From contig NZ_BJTV01000005.1 in the NCBI RefSeq assembly GCF_007176755.1, forward strand, positions 248,001 to 312,000: a stretch of 64,000 nucleotides of DNA, given 5' to 3'. The stretch comes from Streptomyces sp. 1-11. Lineage in GTDB: Bacteria; Actinomycetota; Actinomycetes; Streptomycetales; Streptomycetaceae. The number at the start of each line of letters is the position of its first letter. Within the stretch, counting starts at the first letter, position 1. The notes beneath the pieces were generated by a model. The model was not told where the DNA came from, searched no databases, and saw nothing but the letters and a program-made list of their open reading frames with translations. Shown here in pieces: positions 33,971 to 42,430 of this stretch. The position numbers and the translations under genes are program-made.

Positions 33971-34725
33971 TGGGTGACTTCCGATTCCGTGCGCCATGTA
34001 CGGCCGGGGCCTCCAAGGTCTACGCCGTACTCCACGACGTTGCCGTCTCTGTCGACGAACTTCGCCGTCATCACGACTACTGGCGCAGTCGGCGGCTTGG
34101 AGGGGTCCAGCTCCAGGAGCTCGGCGTCCTCAGGTGTCAGCAGGCGCGCCGACGCGGTGTCGATTCGCTGAGCGATCGGTCGGCCTGTGGCTTCCGTGAT
34201 GAGCTGTAGTGACGTGCCCCCGGTCAGTCGGTCGCTCTTGGCCAACTGCGGGATCAGCTTGAGGTACCGAGCAGGAATCCACGACGTGGAGTGGGCCACG
34301 ATGCCGTGTCGGTCGCGGTACACGCGACAGCGCCTGATCACATCCGAGCCGGGCTTGATGTCCAATGCCTGCGCTACGTCCGCGGGCGCCGGCACCACTG
34401 CGGCCTGGTGGGAGTCGGACCGTTCGCCGGAACCCCAACTCGATCCGGTACGGCGTCCTCGGTCTTGCCGCTGCGACCCCGAAGACATCGGGCCGGGCCG
34501 GTCCAGTACTTCAGTGCCGATCCCGTGGATGCCCCTGACGAGCCCCTCATTGCGCAGCTTCCTCAGGGCCTTCTCGGCTGTCGCGGTACTGACCTTCCAC
34601 TCCTGCGAAAGAGTCTTGATGCTCGGCAAGAGCGTGCCCGGCTCAAGCTCGCCGGACGTGATCTGCGCCGCGTAATGGGCGGCAATCTGCGCGTACGGCG
34701 CTCGGTTGTCGGCCTGATCCGACAT
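33967..34725 (-). CDS. GntR-family repressor with UTRA domain (KorSA-like)
   Basis: 252 residues. A winged helix at about 10-75 (PYAQIAAHYAAQITSGELEPGTLLPS, SIKTLSQEWKVSTATAEKALRKLRNEGLV) is followed by a UTRA ligand domain (VIRRCRVYRDRHGIVAHSTSWIPA). Position, orientation and family match the KorSA regulators of pSAM2-type integrating plasmids, which repress replication/excision genes. ATG 34725 has AAGGGAG upstream. Three tandem CCCTAGGG-type boxes at 34777-34805 in front of it are its probable operators. Confidence 0.88.
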   Translation of the reverse strand: MSDQADNRAPYAQIAAHYAAQITSGELEPGTLLPSIKTLSQEWKVSTATAEKALRKLRNEGLVRGIHGIGTEVLDRPGPMSSGSQRQDRGRRTGSSWGSGERSDSHQAAVVPAPADVAQALDIKPGSDVIRRCRVYRDRHGIVAHSTSWIPARYLKLIPQLAKSDRLTGGTSLQLITEATGRPIAQRIDTASARLLTPEDAELLELDPSKPPTAPVVVMTAKFVDRDGNVVEYGVDLGGPGRTWRTESEVTQ

Positions 34726-34771
34726 CTCGTCAGCTCCCTTTGAAAAGTGCATCAGTTGCCTAGCGTACCGC

Positions 34772-34805
34772 TTGACACCCTAGGGTGCCCTAGGGAACCT
34801 TAGGG
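34772..34805. promoter_or_regulatory. three tandem CCCTAGGG operators at a TTGACA promoter
   Basis: TTGACA (34772-34777) overlaps ACCCTAGGGT (34777-34786); CCCTAGGG (34788-34795) and CCTTAGGG (34798-34805) follow. The three dyad centres are exactly 10 bp apart, one helical turn, so bound dimers would stack on one face. Lies between the divergent repressor and replication genes. Confidence 0.75.
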
Positions 34806-34921
34806 ATGTACCTGACGGTCCGTCTGGCCTGTAGGTACGTCCGGCACCACACGCCTACCCCAAGGGCGGCGCTCATCCGCCAAGAAGAATCGCCGCCCCT
34901 GGGCCCCTCAAAGGGAGCTCC

Positions 34922-35257
34922 ATGATGCCTTCCTCTCCCATCCGAGTGCACCTCTCGCTCCAGCGGGCTTGCCCGGCTTGCTTAGAGGTGCGGTGCGCTG
35001 ACCCGGCAGAGTGCCTGTACTTCCTGACCTCCCGCCCGTGGGGTGACTGCACCGCCTGTGACGGCACGGGCTGGGCCGGTGAAGAGGCCCCGCTGGAGAT
35101 TTTCTGTGGCTGGTGCGACGGCTCGGGCCTCAACGAGTACTCGCCCGGCGGGATCACCTCAGCGCAGATCAGCGACCGTGCCAAGGAACGGCACGCGGAG
35201 TACGTCGCCCGCCTGACCGCGCTCGTGTCCCCGGCCCCCCTGGCGGTGGCCGCGTGA
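34922..35257 (+). CDS. zinc-motif small protein upstream of rep
   Basis: 111 residues with four Cys pairs: CPACLEVRC, then CTACDGTGW and CGWCDGSGL, the latter two in DnaJ-type zinc-finger style (CxxCxGxG). ATG 34922 follows AAGGGAG at 34911. Its stop overlaps the rep start as GTGA, so it is coupled to rep. Genes of this kind commonly precede RepSA-type initiators in actinomycete integrating plasmids; function unknown. Confidence 0.75.
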   Translation: MMPSSPIRVHLSLQRACPACLEVRCADPAECLYFLTSRPWGDCTACDGTGWAGEEAPLEIFCGWCDGSGLNEYSPGGITSAQISDRAKERHAEYVARLTALVSPAPLAVAA

Positions 35258-36678
35258 CAGCATTCCCTGTCGCCCCTGAGGCCGTGGCTAACGCTGCGGC
35301 CTCTCTGGGCACGGACCCGATCACCCTGGCTGACTTACTGCGGGTGGCGAACTCGCCAGGCTTCGACCGCTGGCAGGAACAGATCCGCCGTACCGGCGGC
35401 TGCGCGCATCCGATCCGCCTGCGGGGCGAGACGGTCACCCGCGACCGCGTGACCGGTGATGTCCTGTACTCGTACAGCACCGAGCAGGAGCCGGGCGGCA
35501 TGCTCCGGGTCGCCTGCGGCAACCGGCGAGCCTCCCGCTGCCCGGCCTGCGCCTGGACCTACGCCGGAGACACCTACCACCTGATCCGGGCCGGGATCAC
35601 AGGGGATGAGCGCAAGGACGTGCCCGGGACGGTCCGGGAGCACCCCCGCGTCTTCGCCACCCTCACCGCCCCGTCGTTCGGCCCGGTCCACAACCGGCCC
35701 GACTCCGGCCGCTGCCGCTGCGGGAGCTCCCACGCCGAGGACGACCCGGCCTTGGGCACGGCCCTGGACCCGGACCGCTACGACTACGCGGGCGCGGTGC
35801 TGTGGAACAACTACGCCGGGGACCTGTGGCGCCGCTTCACCATCTACCTGCGCCGCGAGATCGCCGCCCGCGCAGGCCTGACCCAAACGGCGTTAACCGA
35901 GGTGTGCCGGGTCTCCTTCGGGAAGGTCGCCGAGTTCCAAAAGCGCGGCTCGGTCCACTTCCACGCCGTGGTGCGCCTCGACGGTCCGGACGGCCCCGAC
36001 TCGGCCCCGCCGGCATGGGCCACGGTCGCTCTCCTGGACGACGCCATCACCGCTGCCGCCGCTCGCGTCTCCGTTCCCGTGCCCGCCTCCGGCGACCACC
36101 CGGCCCGCACCTTGCGGTGGGGCTCCCAGGTAGACGTGCAGCCGATCGGCGCTCTCGGGCACGAGGAACTGACCGAACAGGCCGTGGCCTCCTACGTGGC
36201 CAAGTACGCCACCAAAGCGGCCGAGACCACCGGCACTGTCGACCACCGCATCGGGGAGCTCTCCGAACTCGACCGCCTGCCGCTGCCCGCCCACACCCGA
36301 CGCCTGATCGAAGCCTGCTGGGACCTGGACGACACCTACCCGGAACGGCTGCTGGCCCGGTGGGCTCACATGCTCGGCTTCCGCGGCCACTTCTCCACCA
36401 AATCCCGCCGCTACTCCACCACCCTCGGCGCTCTGCGCCAGGTCCGCGCCGACTACCGCGCCCGGCAGGAACGCCGCGAACGCGGGCTTCCCGAGGACCT
36501 CGACGACACGGAGGGCTCCACACTCGTCCTCGCCCACTGGACCTACGCCGGGCAAGGCCACACCCCCGGTGAGTCCTGGCTCGCCGCCACGATCGCGAAG
36601 GAGATCCGCCTGAACCGAGAGACAGCACGCGAAGCCCTGGCCGAGTTGTCCGATCTGGAGACGGAGGGGGAGTGGTGA
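35254..36678 (+). CDS. RepSA-like replication initiator
   Basis: 474 residues from GTG 35254. An N-terminal Cys/His zinc region (LRVACGNRRASRCPACAWTYAGDTYHLI) is followed by FATLTAPSFGPVH and the HUH-type metal motif VHFHAVVRL (H235/H237), then ASYVAKYATKAAE. These are the blocks of pSAM2 RepSA-type rolling-circle initiators, which nick the double-strand origin via a tyrosine; the YVAKYATK segment holds candidate tyrosines. Its stop overlaps the excisionase start. It lets the element replicate after excision. Confidence 0.9.
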   Translation: MTAFPVAPEAVANAAASLGTDPITLADLLRVANSPGFDRWQEQIRRTGGCAHPIRLRGETVTRDRVTGDVLYSYSTEQEPGGMLRVACGNRRASRCPACAWTYAGDTYHLIRAGITGDERKDVPGTVREHPRVFATLTAPSFGPVHNRPDSGRCRCGSSHAEDDPALGTALDPDRYDYAGAVLWNNYAGDLWRRFTIYLRREIAARAGLTQTALTEVCRVSFGKVAEFQKRGSVHFHAVVRLDGPDGPDSAPPAWATVALLDDAITAAAARVSVPVPASGDHPARTLRWGSQVDVQPIGALGHEELTEQAVASYVAKYATKAAETTGTVDHRIGELSELDRLPLPAHTRRLIEACWDLDDTYPERLLARWAHMLGFRGHFSTKSRRYSTTLGALRQVRADYRARQERRERGLPEDLDDTEGSTLVLAHWTYAGQGHTPGESWLAATIAKEIRLNRETAREALAELSDLETEGEW

Positions 36679-36890
36679 CTGTGGATCGACTCCTGACCGT
36701 TCAACAGGTCGCGGAACTGCTGGGTACGAGTGTCCGCTTTCCCCGACGTCTCATCGAGGAGCGGCGGATCGTCTTCGTCAAGGTGGGGCGGCACGTCCGC
36801 ATTCCTGAGAGCGCCGTATCCGCCTACATCGCCGAGCACACAGTTCAGCCGGTGGTCGTCCGACCCGGAGTGCTTAGGAGGGCCGCCTGA
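36675..36890 (+). CDS. xis: excisionase (Xis), HTH_17/MerR-like
   Basis: 71 residues: LLTVQQVAELLGTSVRFPRRLIEERRIVFVKVGRHVRIPESAVSAYIAEH is a complete excisionase-type winged HTH. GTG 36675 overlaps the rep stop; GTG 36681 is an alternative. It works with the integrase to favour excision. The gene is followed with a 1-bp overlap by int, with TTAGGAGG upstream of the int start. Confidence 0.9.
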   Translation: MTVDRLLTVQQVAELLGTSVRFPRRLIEERRIVFVKVGRHVRIPESAVSAYIAEHTVQPVVVRPGVLRRAA

Positions 36891-38014
36891 TGGCGAACAA
36901 GCGGGGCAAGCGGCGTCGCTTCGGTTCGGTTCGGCAACTCAAGTCCGGACGCTGGCAGGCTCGTTACCGTGACCCGAATACGGGCCAGCTCCGGAGTGCC
37001 GAGGAGACGTACGCCACCAGGACCGACGCTGAGGTGGCGCTGTCCCTCATCGAGTCGGACATTACCCGTGGCCAGTGGTCCGACCCCGATGCAGGCAAGG
37101 TCCGCTTTGGTGAGTACGCCACGACGTGGCTGAAGGACCGCAAGCTTGAGGAACGCACGCGTGAGCGTCATGAGTCAGCGATCCGGCTGCACCTCCTGCC
37201 CGACCTTGCCGAGCTGCCGCTGGCGTCAATCACGACGGCTCGGGTTCGGGCCTGGCGCACGGAGTGCCTGAAGCGGACGGGCGAGCCAACGGTCGTCAGG
37301 GCCTATCAGGTCCTGCGGGCCATCCTGAATACGGCCGTGGATGACGAGCTGATCCGACGCAACCCGTGCCGGATCAAGGGGGCTGACCGCTACGACGTGC
37401 CGGAACGGCCAGTCCTCACTGTGGCGGAGGTGTACGCCGTAGCTGAGGCCATCGCGCCGCGTTACCGGCTGCTCGTCCTCCTGGCCTCCTTTGCCGGACT
37501 GCGCTTCGGGGAGCTGGCGTCGCTCCGCCGGCGGGACGTGGACTTGGCCAGTGCCGTGGTCACTGTCTTGCGCTCGCAGGCAGAGATGCAGACAGGAGCC
37601 CTCTTCGACAAGGCACCGAAGTCCGCCGCCGGTGTTCGGACGGTGGCCTTTCCTGCTGAACTCCTGCCGGACGTAACGCAGCATCTCGACGCCTACGCGG
37701 GTCCCGGCCGTGATGGTCACGTCTTCCTCGGCCCCAGGGGTGGTCAGTTGCGGCGGAGTAACTTCCGGGACGACTGGATCGCGGCTCGTACCAAGGCAGG
37801 CATCACGGCAGACGTGCACTTCCACGATCTTCGCCACACCGGCAACACCCTCGCGGCATCTGGCGCGAGTCTTCGCGAGCTCATGACCAGGATGGGGCAC
37901 AGCACGCCTCGCGCGGCGCTGATCTACCAGCACATGGTCAACGGCCGGGACCGTGAGATCGCCGATCGGCTCGGCTCGATGATCCGGAAAGAGCGGGGTG
38001 ACGTGGACTCGTAG
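36890..38014 (+). CDS. int: tyrosine recombinase/integrase of the tRNA-Arg element
   Basis: 374 residues. A basic arm-binding head (MANKRGKRRRFGSVRQLKSGRWQARYRD) and core-binding domain precede the catalytic domain with R205 (GLRFGE), H312-x-x-R315 (HDLRHT), H337 (MGHS) and nucleophile Y346 (ALIYQHM). All catalytic residues are intact. It lies 90 bp from the tRNA gene, with which it converges, as usual for elements integrating into tRNA genes. It should recombine copy B (31262) with the core at 38104, and possibly the outer copies too. Confidence 0.95.
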   Translation: MANKRGKRRRFGSVRQLKSGRWQARYRDPNTGQLRSAEETYATRTDAEVALSLIESDITRGQWSDPDAGKVRFGEYATTWLKDRKLEERTRERHESAIRLHLLPDLAELPLASITTARVRAWRTECLKRTGEPTVVRAYQVLRAILNTAVDDELIRRNPCRIKGADRYDVPERPVLTVAEVYAVAEAIAPRYRLLVLLASFAGLRFGELASLRRRDVDLASAVVTVLRSQAEMQTGALFDKAPKSAAGVRTVAFPAELLPDVTQHLDAYAGPGRDGHVFLGPRGGQLRRSNFRDDWIAARTKAGITADVHFHDLRHTGNTLAASGASLRELMTRMGHSTPRAALIYQHMVNGRDREIADRLGSMIRKERGDVDS

Positions 38015-38022
38015 TGGACTTT

Positions 38023-38040
38023 GTGGCACGGGTGTGGCAC
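38023..38040. promoter_or_regulatory. paired integrase arm-type sites, integrase side
   Basis: GTGGCAC at 38023 and 38034, 11 bp apart, immediately after the int stop and 64 bp from the core. Same motif and spacing as beside copies B and C. Confidence 0.65.
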
Positions 38041-38056
38041 GGCTGTGATCACAGCA

Positions 38057-38097
38057 AAGGGCCAGTTCCAGAGGATCACCCCTCGGAACTGGCCCTT
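38057..38097. terminator. bidirectional hairpin between int and tRNA-Arg
   Basis: Perfect 13-base arms AAGGGCCAGTTCC (38057-38069) and GGAACTGGCCCTT (38085-38097). It can end int from the left and the tRNA transcript from the right. It replaces the native terminator now displaced to 22155. Confidence 0.9.
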
Positions 38098-38103
38098 CAT
38101 CGT

Positions 38104-38146
38104 GTGCCCCCGGCAGGATTCGAACCTGCGACACCCGCTTTAGGAG
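38104..38146. mobile_element. attachment core inside tRNA-Arg (right end of the array)
   Basis: 43 bp shared perfectly with 22192-22234 and 31262-31304. To its right the sequence (AGCGGTGCTC...) is the original 5' half of the tRNA gene and then chromosome. Confidence 0.93.
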
Positions 38147-38177
38147 AGCGGTGCTCTATCCCCTGAGCTACGAAGGC
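38105..38177 (-). tRNA. tRNA-Arg(CCT)
   Basis: 73 nt without encoded CCA. On the minus strand: 7-bp acceptor stem GCCTTCG/CGGGGGC (two G-U pairs), D arm AGCTCAGGGGATAGAGC, anticodon loop CTCCTAA with anticodon CCT, and T arm with GGTTCGAATCC. The core 38104-38146 supplies everything from tRNA position 32 to the 3' end, so the integrated element has rebuilt a complete gene. Confidence 0.95.
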
Positions 38178-38222
38178 GCGGTACTCGGTCCACAGGGTAC
38201 CGGATCAGGGTGGGGCCGTGGT

Positions 38223-39839
38223 TCAGGACGGGGGGACGTGGGTGAAGCGGGATGCGGTGTGGAGGTCGGTCTGGATGTGGTCGGCGGTGGTGCGCAGGGC
38301 GGGGAGCAGGTCCGTGACGCAGTTCTCCAGGGAGCGGCGGGCCGCGTGCGTGGCCACGTTCACCGCGGCGACCACCCGGCCGGTCCGGTCGCGTACCGGT
38401 ACGGCGATGGAGCGCAGGCCCGACTCCAGTTCCTCGTCGGCGAGGGCGTAGCCCTGGGCGCGGACCTCGGTGAGGGCCGGGGTCAGGTGGCCTCCGGCGT
38501 CGGCGAGCAGGACGCGTCCCAGGGAGGTGCCGGCGGCCGGGAGGCGTGCGCCGACCGCGATGTCCACGGTGAGGACCCGGCTCGCGCCGGCCCCGGCCGT
38601 GTACTGGATCTCCGTTCCGCTGCCCGGTGCCAGGACCGCCAGCGCCGTCGGCTCGTGGAGCAGGTCGGCGAGGGCTCTGAGGTGCGGCTCGGCGAGGCGG
38701 GGGAGCGTGGTGCGGGACAGGGGCGGGAAGCCCAGGTCCAGGACGCGGGGCGTCAGGGTGAAGGTGCGGGGGTCGGGGCCGGCGGCCACCAGGCCCAGGT
38801 GCTCGTACGTGATCAGCGCCCGACGGGCCGTGGCCCGGGCCAGGCCGGTGGCCCGGGCCACCTCGGTCAGCGGCAGCGCCGTACGGCCCTCGCCGAACGC
38901 GGTCAGTACGGTCAGCCCCCTGGCCAGGGACTCGATGAACTCGCGGCCCAGTTCGTGCTTGGACGCCGTCGTCCAGGCCGCGAGGCCCGAGGGCGCCGGG
39001 CCCGGCTGCGGCGGGGGCGCCTGGCGCAGGTCGGCCTCCATGGCCGCCACCGCCGTGCGCAGGCGGGGCAGCAGGGTGGTGCGCAGGGTGGCCGCCGTGT
39101 GCCGGCTGGTGTGGCTCACCACGCTCGCCACGCACGCCGACCGGCCGGTAGCCGGGTCCCGCACCGGAACGGACACCGCGACCAGCCCCGGCTCGATCAA
39201 CTGGTCGTCCACCGCCCAGCCGTGCCGGCGGGCCTGTGCGACCCGGGCCTCGAAGTCTTCGGCACCGGGGGCGGGTTGGGGCGGGACGGCGGGGAAGGAC
39301 GTGTTCGCCGGGTCGCCGGACCGGCGGCTGCTCCAGCGCGCCCAGTCCGCCTGGTCCCACTCGGCCGCGAACAGCGCGCCCGGTGCGGTGCGTTCGGCCG
39401 GGAGCAGGTCGCCGATACGGAAGCTCACGGACATCGCGCGGCGGCGGGTGGCCTGGTGGATGAAGCGGATGCCGTCGAGATCGGCGACCGCCAGGGACAC
39501 GGACTCGTCCAGCTCGTCGGCGAGGGCGTCGGCACGGGCGTCGAGCAGGGCGGGCAGGCGCAGCGCGGCCAGGTAGGCGTTGCCCAGCTCCATCACGCGG
39601 GGGGCGAGGACGACGTCCCGGCCGTCGGGGCGGACGTATCCCATGCGGGCCAGGGTGGCGGTGATCCGGTCGACCGTGGACCGGGCGAGCCCGGTGGCCC
39701 GTTCCAGCGCGCTGGGGCTGAGCGTCCCGCCCGCATCGGTCAGTTGCCGCAGTACGGCGATCCCGCGCATCAGCGGCGCGACCGCCTCGGCCGGCGGGCC
39801 GGGCACGGCATCCTGGTCCAGTGCGGTGTTCGGGGGCAT
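38223..39839 (-). CDS. tandem-duplicated IclR-family regulator
   Basis: 538 residues, about twice a normal IclR protein (about 260). Two complete modules are present. Module 1 has wHTH GIAVLRQLTDAGGTLSPSALERATGLARSTVDRITATLARMGYV (about 25-70) and its effector domain. Module 2 has wHTH GLTVLTAFGEGRTALPLTEVARATGLARATARRALITYEHLGLV (about 315-360) and effector block YALADEELESGLRSIAVPVRDRTG. Such fusions are like PcaR-related regulators of aromatic catabolism, but the target is not evident here; the neighbours are a tRNA and a protease. Each module could bind a separate ligand, or the protein may act as a built-in dimer. Confidence 0.9.
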   Translation of the reverse strand: MPPNTALDQDAVPGPPAEAVAPLMRGIAVLRQLTDAGGTLSPSALERATGLARSTVDRITATLARMGYVRPDGRDVVLAPRVMELGNAYLAALRLPALLDARADALADELDESVSLAVADLDGIRFIHQATRRRAMSVSFRIGDLLPAERTAPGALFAAEWDQADWARWSSRRSGDPANTSFPAVPPQPAPGAEDFEARVAQARRHGWAVDDQLIEPGLVAVSVPVRDPATGRSACVASVVSHTSRHTAATLRTTLLPRLRTAVAAMEADLRQAPPPQPGPAPSGLAAWTTASKHELGREFIESLARGLTVLTAFGEGRTALPLTEVARATGLARATARRALITYEHLGLVAAGPDPRTFTLTPRVLDLGFPPLSRTTLPRLAEPHLRALADLLHEPTALAVLAPGSGTEIQYTAGAGASRVLTVDIAVGARLPAAGTSLGRVLLADAGGHLTPALTEVRAQGYALADEELESGLRSIAVPVRDRTGRVVAAVNVATHAARRSLENCVTDLLPALRTTADHIQTDLHTASRFTHVPPS

Positions 39840-40121
39840 CGGGTCGGTTCTCCGGTCCGGTACGGCGTACGGCGTGCGTGGTGCGGGGGTACGGGAACGC
39901 CTACGGTAAACCGCCCGGCGCGGTGCGGTGCCCTGTGCGCGGGGTGGAGTGCGGTGCGCTGCGCGCGGGGTGAGGTGCCTGCGCGTGGGAGGGCGTCGTG
40001 CAGCGCGGGATGGGGCGGGGGGGGGAGAGAGAGTGCGGCGCGTGGTGTGCCTGTGCCTCGCGTACGGTGCCTGTGCGGTGCCTGACCCGCCTCGGGGAGC
40101 GGCCGTTTCCTGTCGGCCCCG

Positions 40122-41399
40122 CTACCGCCGGGTGACCCGTACCTTGAAATCCCCGTCGCTCCCCGTGGCCCGCACCTCGACCGTGATGCCGTGCTTCGGG
40201 TCCTTGAAGGACTGGCCGCTGGTGAACGGGGCGTCGGAGAGTTCTGCCTGGACGTTGGGGCTGCGGGTGCAGCCGCCGCTGTGGCGGTGGGCGTCGTAGA
40301 CCGTGATCGGGCCGCGTCCCGTGTCCACGGTGGCGTCGACCTTGTATATGAGGATGCCGGGTTCGCACACGGCCTCGTCGTTGCCCCCCGGCGCGCGGAG
40401 TTCCAGGGCGTACGTGGTCCGCCCGTCTATCGGTATCAGCACCAGCTTCCCGCCGCCCGGCCGGTACAGCGGTGTCAGGGTGTAGTCGGTGCGGCCGGGG
40501 CGGGCCGCGCAGCCGACCTGGGCGGCGTCCAGCCAGCCCAGCTTCCACTTGTGCCAGCCGAGGAGGTCGTTGTTGACCCCCCAGTCCTCGCTCATGATGT
40601 CCCAGTGGCCCACCGCGGAGCCGCCCTCCTGTGTGTAGAGGTCCGGCAGCCCGAAGGTGTGGCCGTTCTCGTGCGGCAGTACCCGGTAGCCCGTGCGGCC
40701 GTAGGAGCCGGAGCCGTCGTCCTGGCGGGAGTAGACGAAGGACGCGTTGGCCACGACGACGCCGTCGGCGACCGGGGCGTCGGAGTTGCCGGCGAAGGTC
40801 ACGGACAGCACCGTGTCCAGGGCGGAGGGGCCGGCGTTGGGGGTGACCAGCACGTTCAGCAGGTCGTACGAGCGGAAGTCCACGTCGGGGTCGGCGGCGG
40901 CCACCATGTCCTGCACGAGCTGGCGGTAGCCGGGGTCGAAGGGCGCGCCGCGCTCTATGCCGTACGCCTTGAACGGTTTCGGCATGCGCAGCCAGCCGGA
41001 TATCGGGGTCTCGGGGCGGTAGTCGAGCCGGCCGTACGACGCCGTGCGGAACCATTCCTGGGTCTGCGGGAAGAACTCGTGGAAGCGGTCGAGGGCGCTG
41101 CCCTTCCCGGGGGCGTCGGAGAAGTCGATCATCAGGGTCAGGGCGCGGACCGTGCCGGTGGAGCGGGAGTAGCCGACCTGTGTGGGGACGCCCTCGGTCA
41201 TCTGCACGTCCATGCCGCCGCGGATCATGCAGGGGGAGAGGGCGGAGGAGCGGGTCAGTCCGGCCGGCCCCGCGGTGGAGGACGCCGTCAGCTGCCCGGT
41301 GCCCGCCGAGGTGCTGACCGCCAGGGTCAGAACGGTCACCGAGGTCAGGGCGACCGCCCGGCGCGGGCGTATGCGGCGGCGGGGCGACGGCGGCTGCAT
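40122..41399 (-). CDS. secreted M6-family metalloprotease (immune inhibitor A-like)
   Basis: 425 residues. A signal peptide with a very basic n-region (MQPPSPRRRIRPRRAVALTSVTVLTLAV) leads to an extracellular protease with the zinc motif LPHENGHTFGLPDLY (HExxH near residue 245) and downstream SAVGHWDIMSEDWG, the M6 signature. Degrades proteins outside the cell, zinc-dependent. The 282 bp between it and the IclR start (39840-40121) is GC-rich with short GTGCGGTGC repeats and no gene. Confidence 0.9.
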   Translation of the reverse strand: MQPPSPRRRIRPRRAVALTSVTVLTLAVSTSAGTGQLTASSTAGPAGLTRSSALSPCMIRGGMDVQMTEGVPTQVGYSRSTGTVRALTLMIDFSDAPGKGSALDRFHEFFPQTQEWFRTASYGRLDYRPETPISGWLRMPKPFKAYGIERGAPFDPGYRQLVQDMVAAADPDVDFRSYDLLNVLVTPNAGPSALDTVLSVTFAGNSDAPVADGVVVANASFVYSRQDDGSGSYGRTGYRVLPHENGHTFGLPDLYTQEGGSAVGHWDIMSEDWGVNNDLLGWHKWKLGWLDAAQVGCAARPGRTDYTLTPLYRPGGGKLVLIPIDGRTTYALELRAPGGNDEAVCEPGILIYKVDATVDTGRGPITVYDAHRHSGGCTRSPNVQAELSDAPFTSGQSFKDPKHGITVEVRATGSDGDFKVRVTRR

Positions 41400-41658
41400 G
41401 CATGGACCTCCCGCTCCACGGCAGCCGCGGGTTCGGACGACTGCACCCTTGTGATCACCCTCGGCGGAGGGGCCGGGGGGCGCGCGCTGGAGGAGCCGAT
41501 CGTGGGAATCCCGGCGGCGGAAGGTGTGAGCCAGGTCACGAAGAAGTTTCCGGCGCGGGGGAAATAACCGGGGACCCGCTCCCCGTTTAGACCTGTGTCC
41601 GCGCGAAACGGGGAACCATTCCCCGGATCGCGAGAGTCACCCAGACCAGGAGTACGCC

Positions 41659-42303
41659 GTGCAGACCTCCCTCCCCGCGCCGCGCAAGGTGTCCCGGCCC
41701 CGCGCCGACGCCCTGCGCAACCGGGAGCGGATCGTCACCGCCGCCCGGGAGATGTTCGTCGAGCACGGCCCGGACGTGCCGTTCGACGAGATCGCCCGCC
41801 GGGCCGGCGTCGGCAACGCCACGGTGTACCGCAACTTCCCGGACCGCGACGCCCTCGTCCGCGAGGTCGTCTGCTCGGTCCTCGACCGGACCGTACGGGT
41901 CGCCGAAGAGGCGCTGTCCGAGAGCGGCGACGCGTACGAGGCGCTGGAGCGCTTCGTGCACGCCTCCGCCGACGAGCGGCTCAGCGCCCTGTGCCCGATG
42001 GTCACCAGCACGTTCGACCAGCACCACCCCGACCTCGAAGCCGCCCGGGAGCGCGTCGAGCGCATCGTCGAGAGGCTCATGGACCGGGCCAAGGCGGCCG
42101 GGCTGCTCCGCACCGACGTGGGTGTCGGTGACCTGATGGTCGCCGTCGCCCAGCTCAGCCGGCCGCCGGCCGGCACCGCCTGCTGCAGCGTCGACCGCTT
42201 CGCCCACCGTCATCTCCAGCTCTTCCTGGACGGGCTGCGGGCTCCGGGCCGCTCCGTCCTGCCGGGCACGGCCGTCACCATGGAGGACCTCCGCCAAGCC
42301 TGA
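41659..42303 (+). CDS. TetR-family regulator, probable controller of the adjacent MFS pump
   Basis: 214 residues from GTG 41659 (CAGGAG upstream). N-terminal HTH RERIVTAAREMFVEHGPDVPFDEIARRAGVGNATVYRNFPDRDALV (about 17-62), then a ligand domain. The MFS gene starts 293 bp downstream in the same direction, a common regulator-pump pair in Streptomyces. In the gap 42304-42596 short CCGACCGATCAGCC-like units recur, with no gene. Confidence 0.9.
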   Translation: MQTSLPAPRKVSRPRADALRNRERIVTAAREMFVEHGPDVPFDEIARRAGVGNATVYRNFPDRDALVREVVCSVLDRTVRVAEEALSESGDAYEALERFVHASADERLSALCPMVTSTFDQHHPDLEAARERVERIVERLMDRAKAAGLLRTDVGVGDLMVAVAQLSRPPAGTACCSVDRFAHRHLQLFLDGLRAPGRSVLPGTAVTMEDLRQA

Positions 42304-42430
42304 CCGACCTGACCGACCAGCACAGCCCGATCGATCAGCCCGACCGGATCAGCCGACCGATCGGCCCGACGAGATCAGCCCGACCGATCAGCCCGGCCGA
42401 CAGGCAGGGCGGACCAGCCCGGCCGATCGC
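42304..42430. repeat. degenerate GATCAGCCCGACC repeat cluster before the MFS gene
   Basis: GATCAGCC(CG)ACC-type units recur at least six times over about 110 bp, with irregular spacing. Possible multiple operator or simple-sequence drift. Confidence 0.6.
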
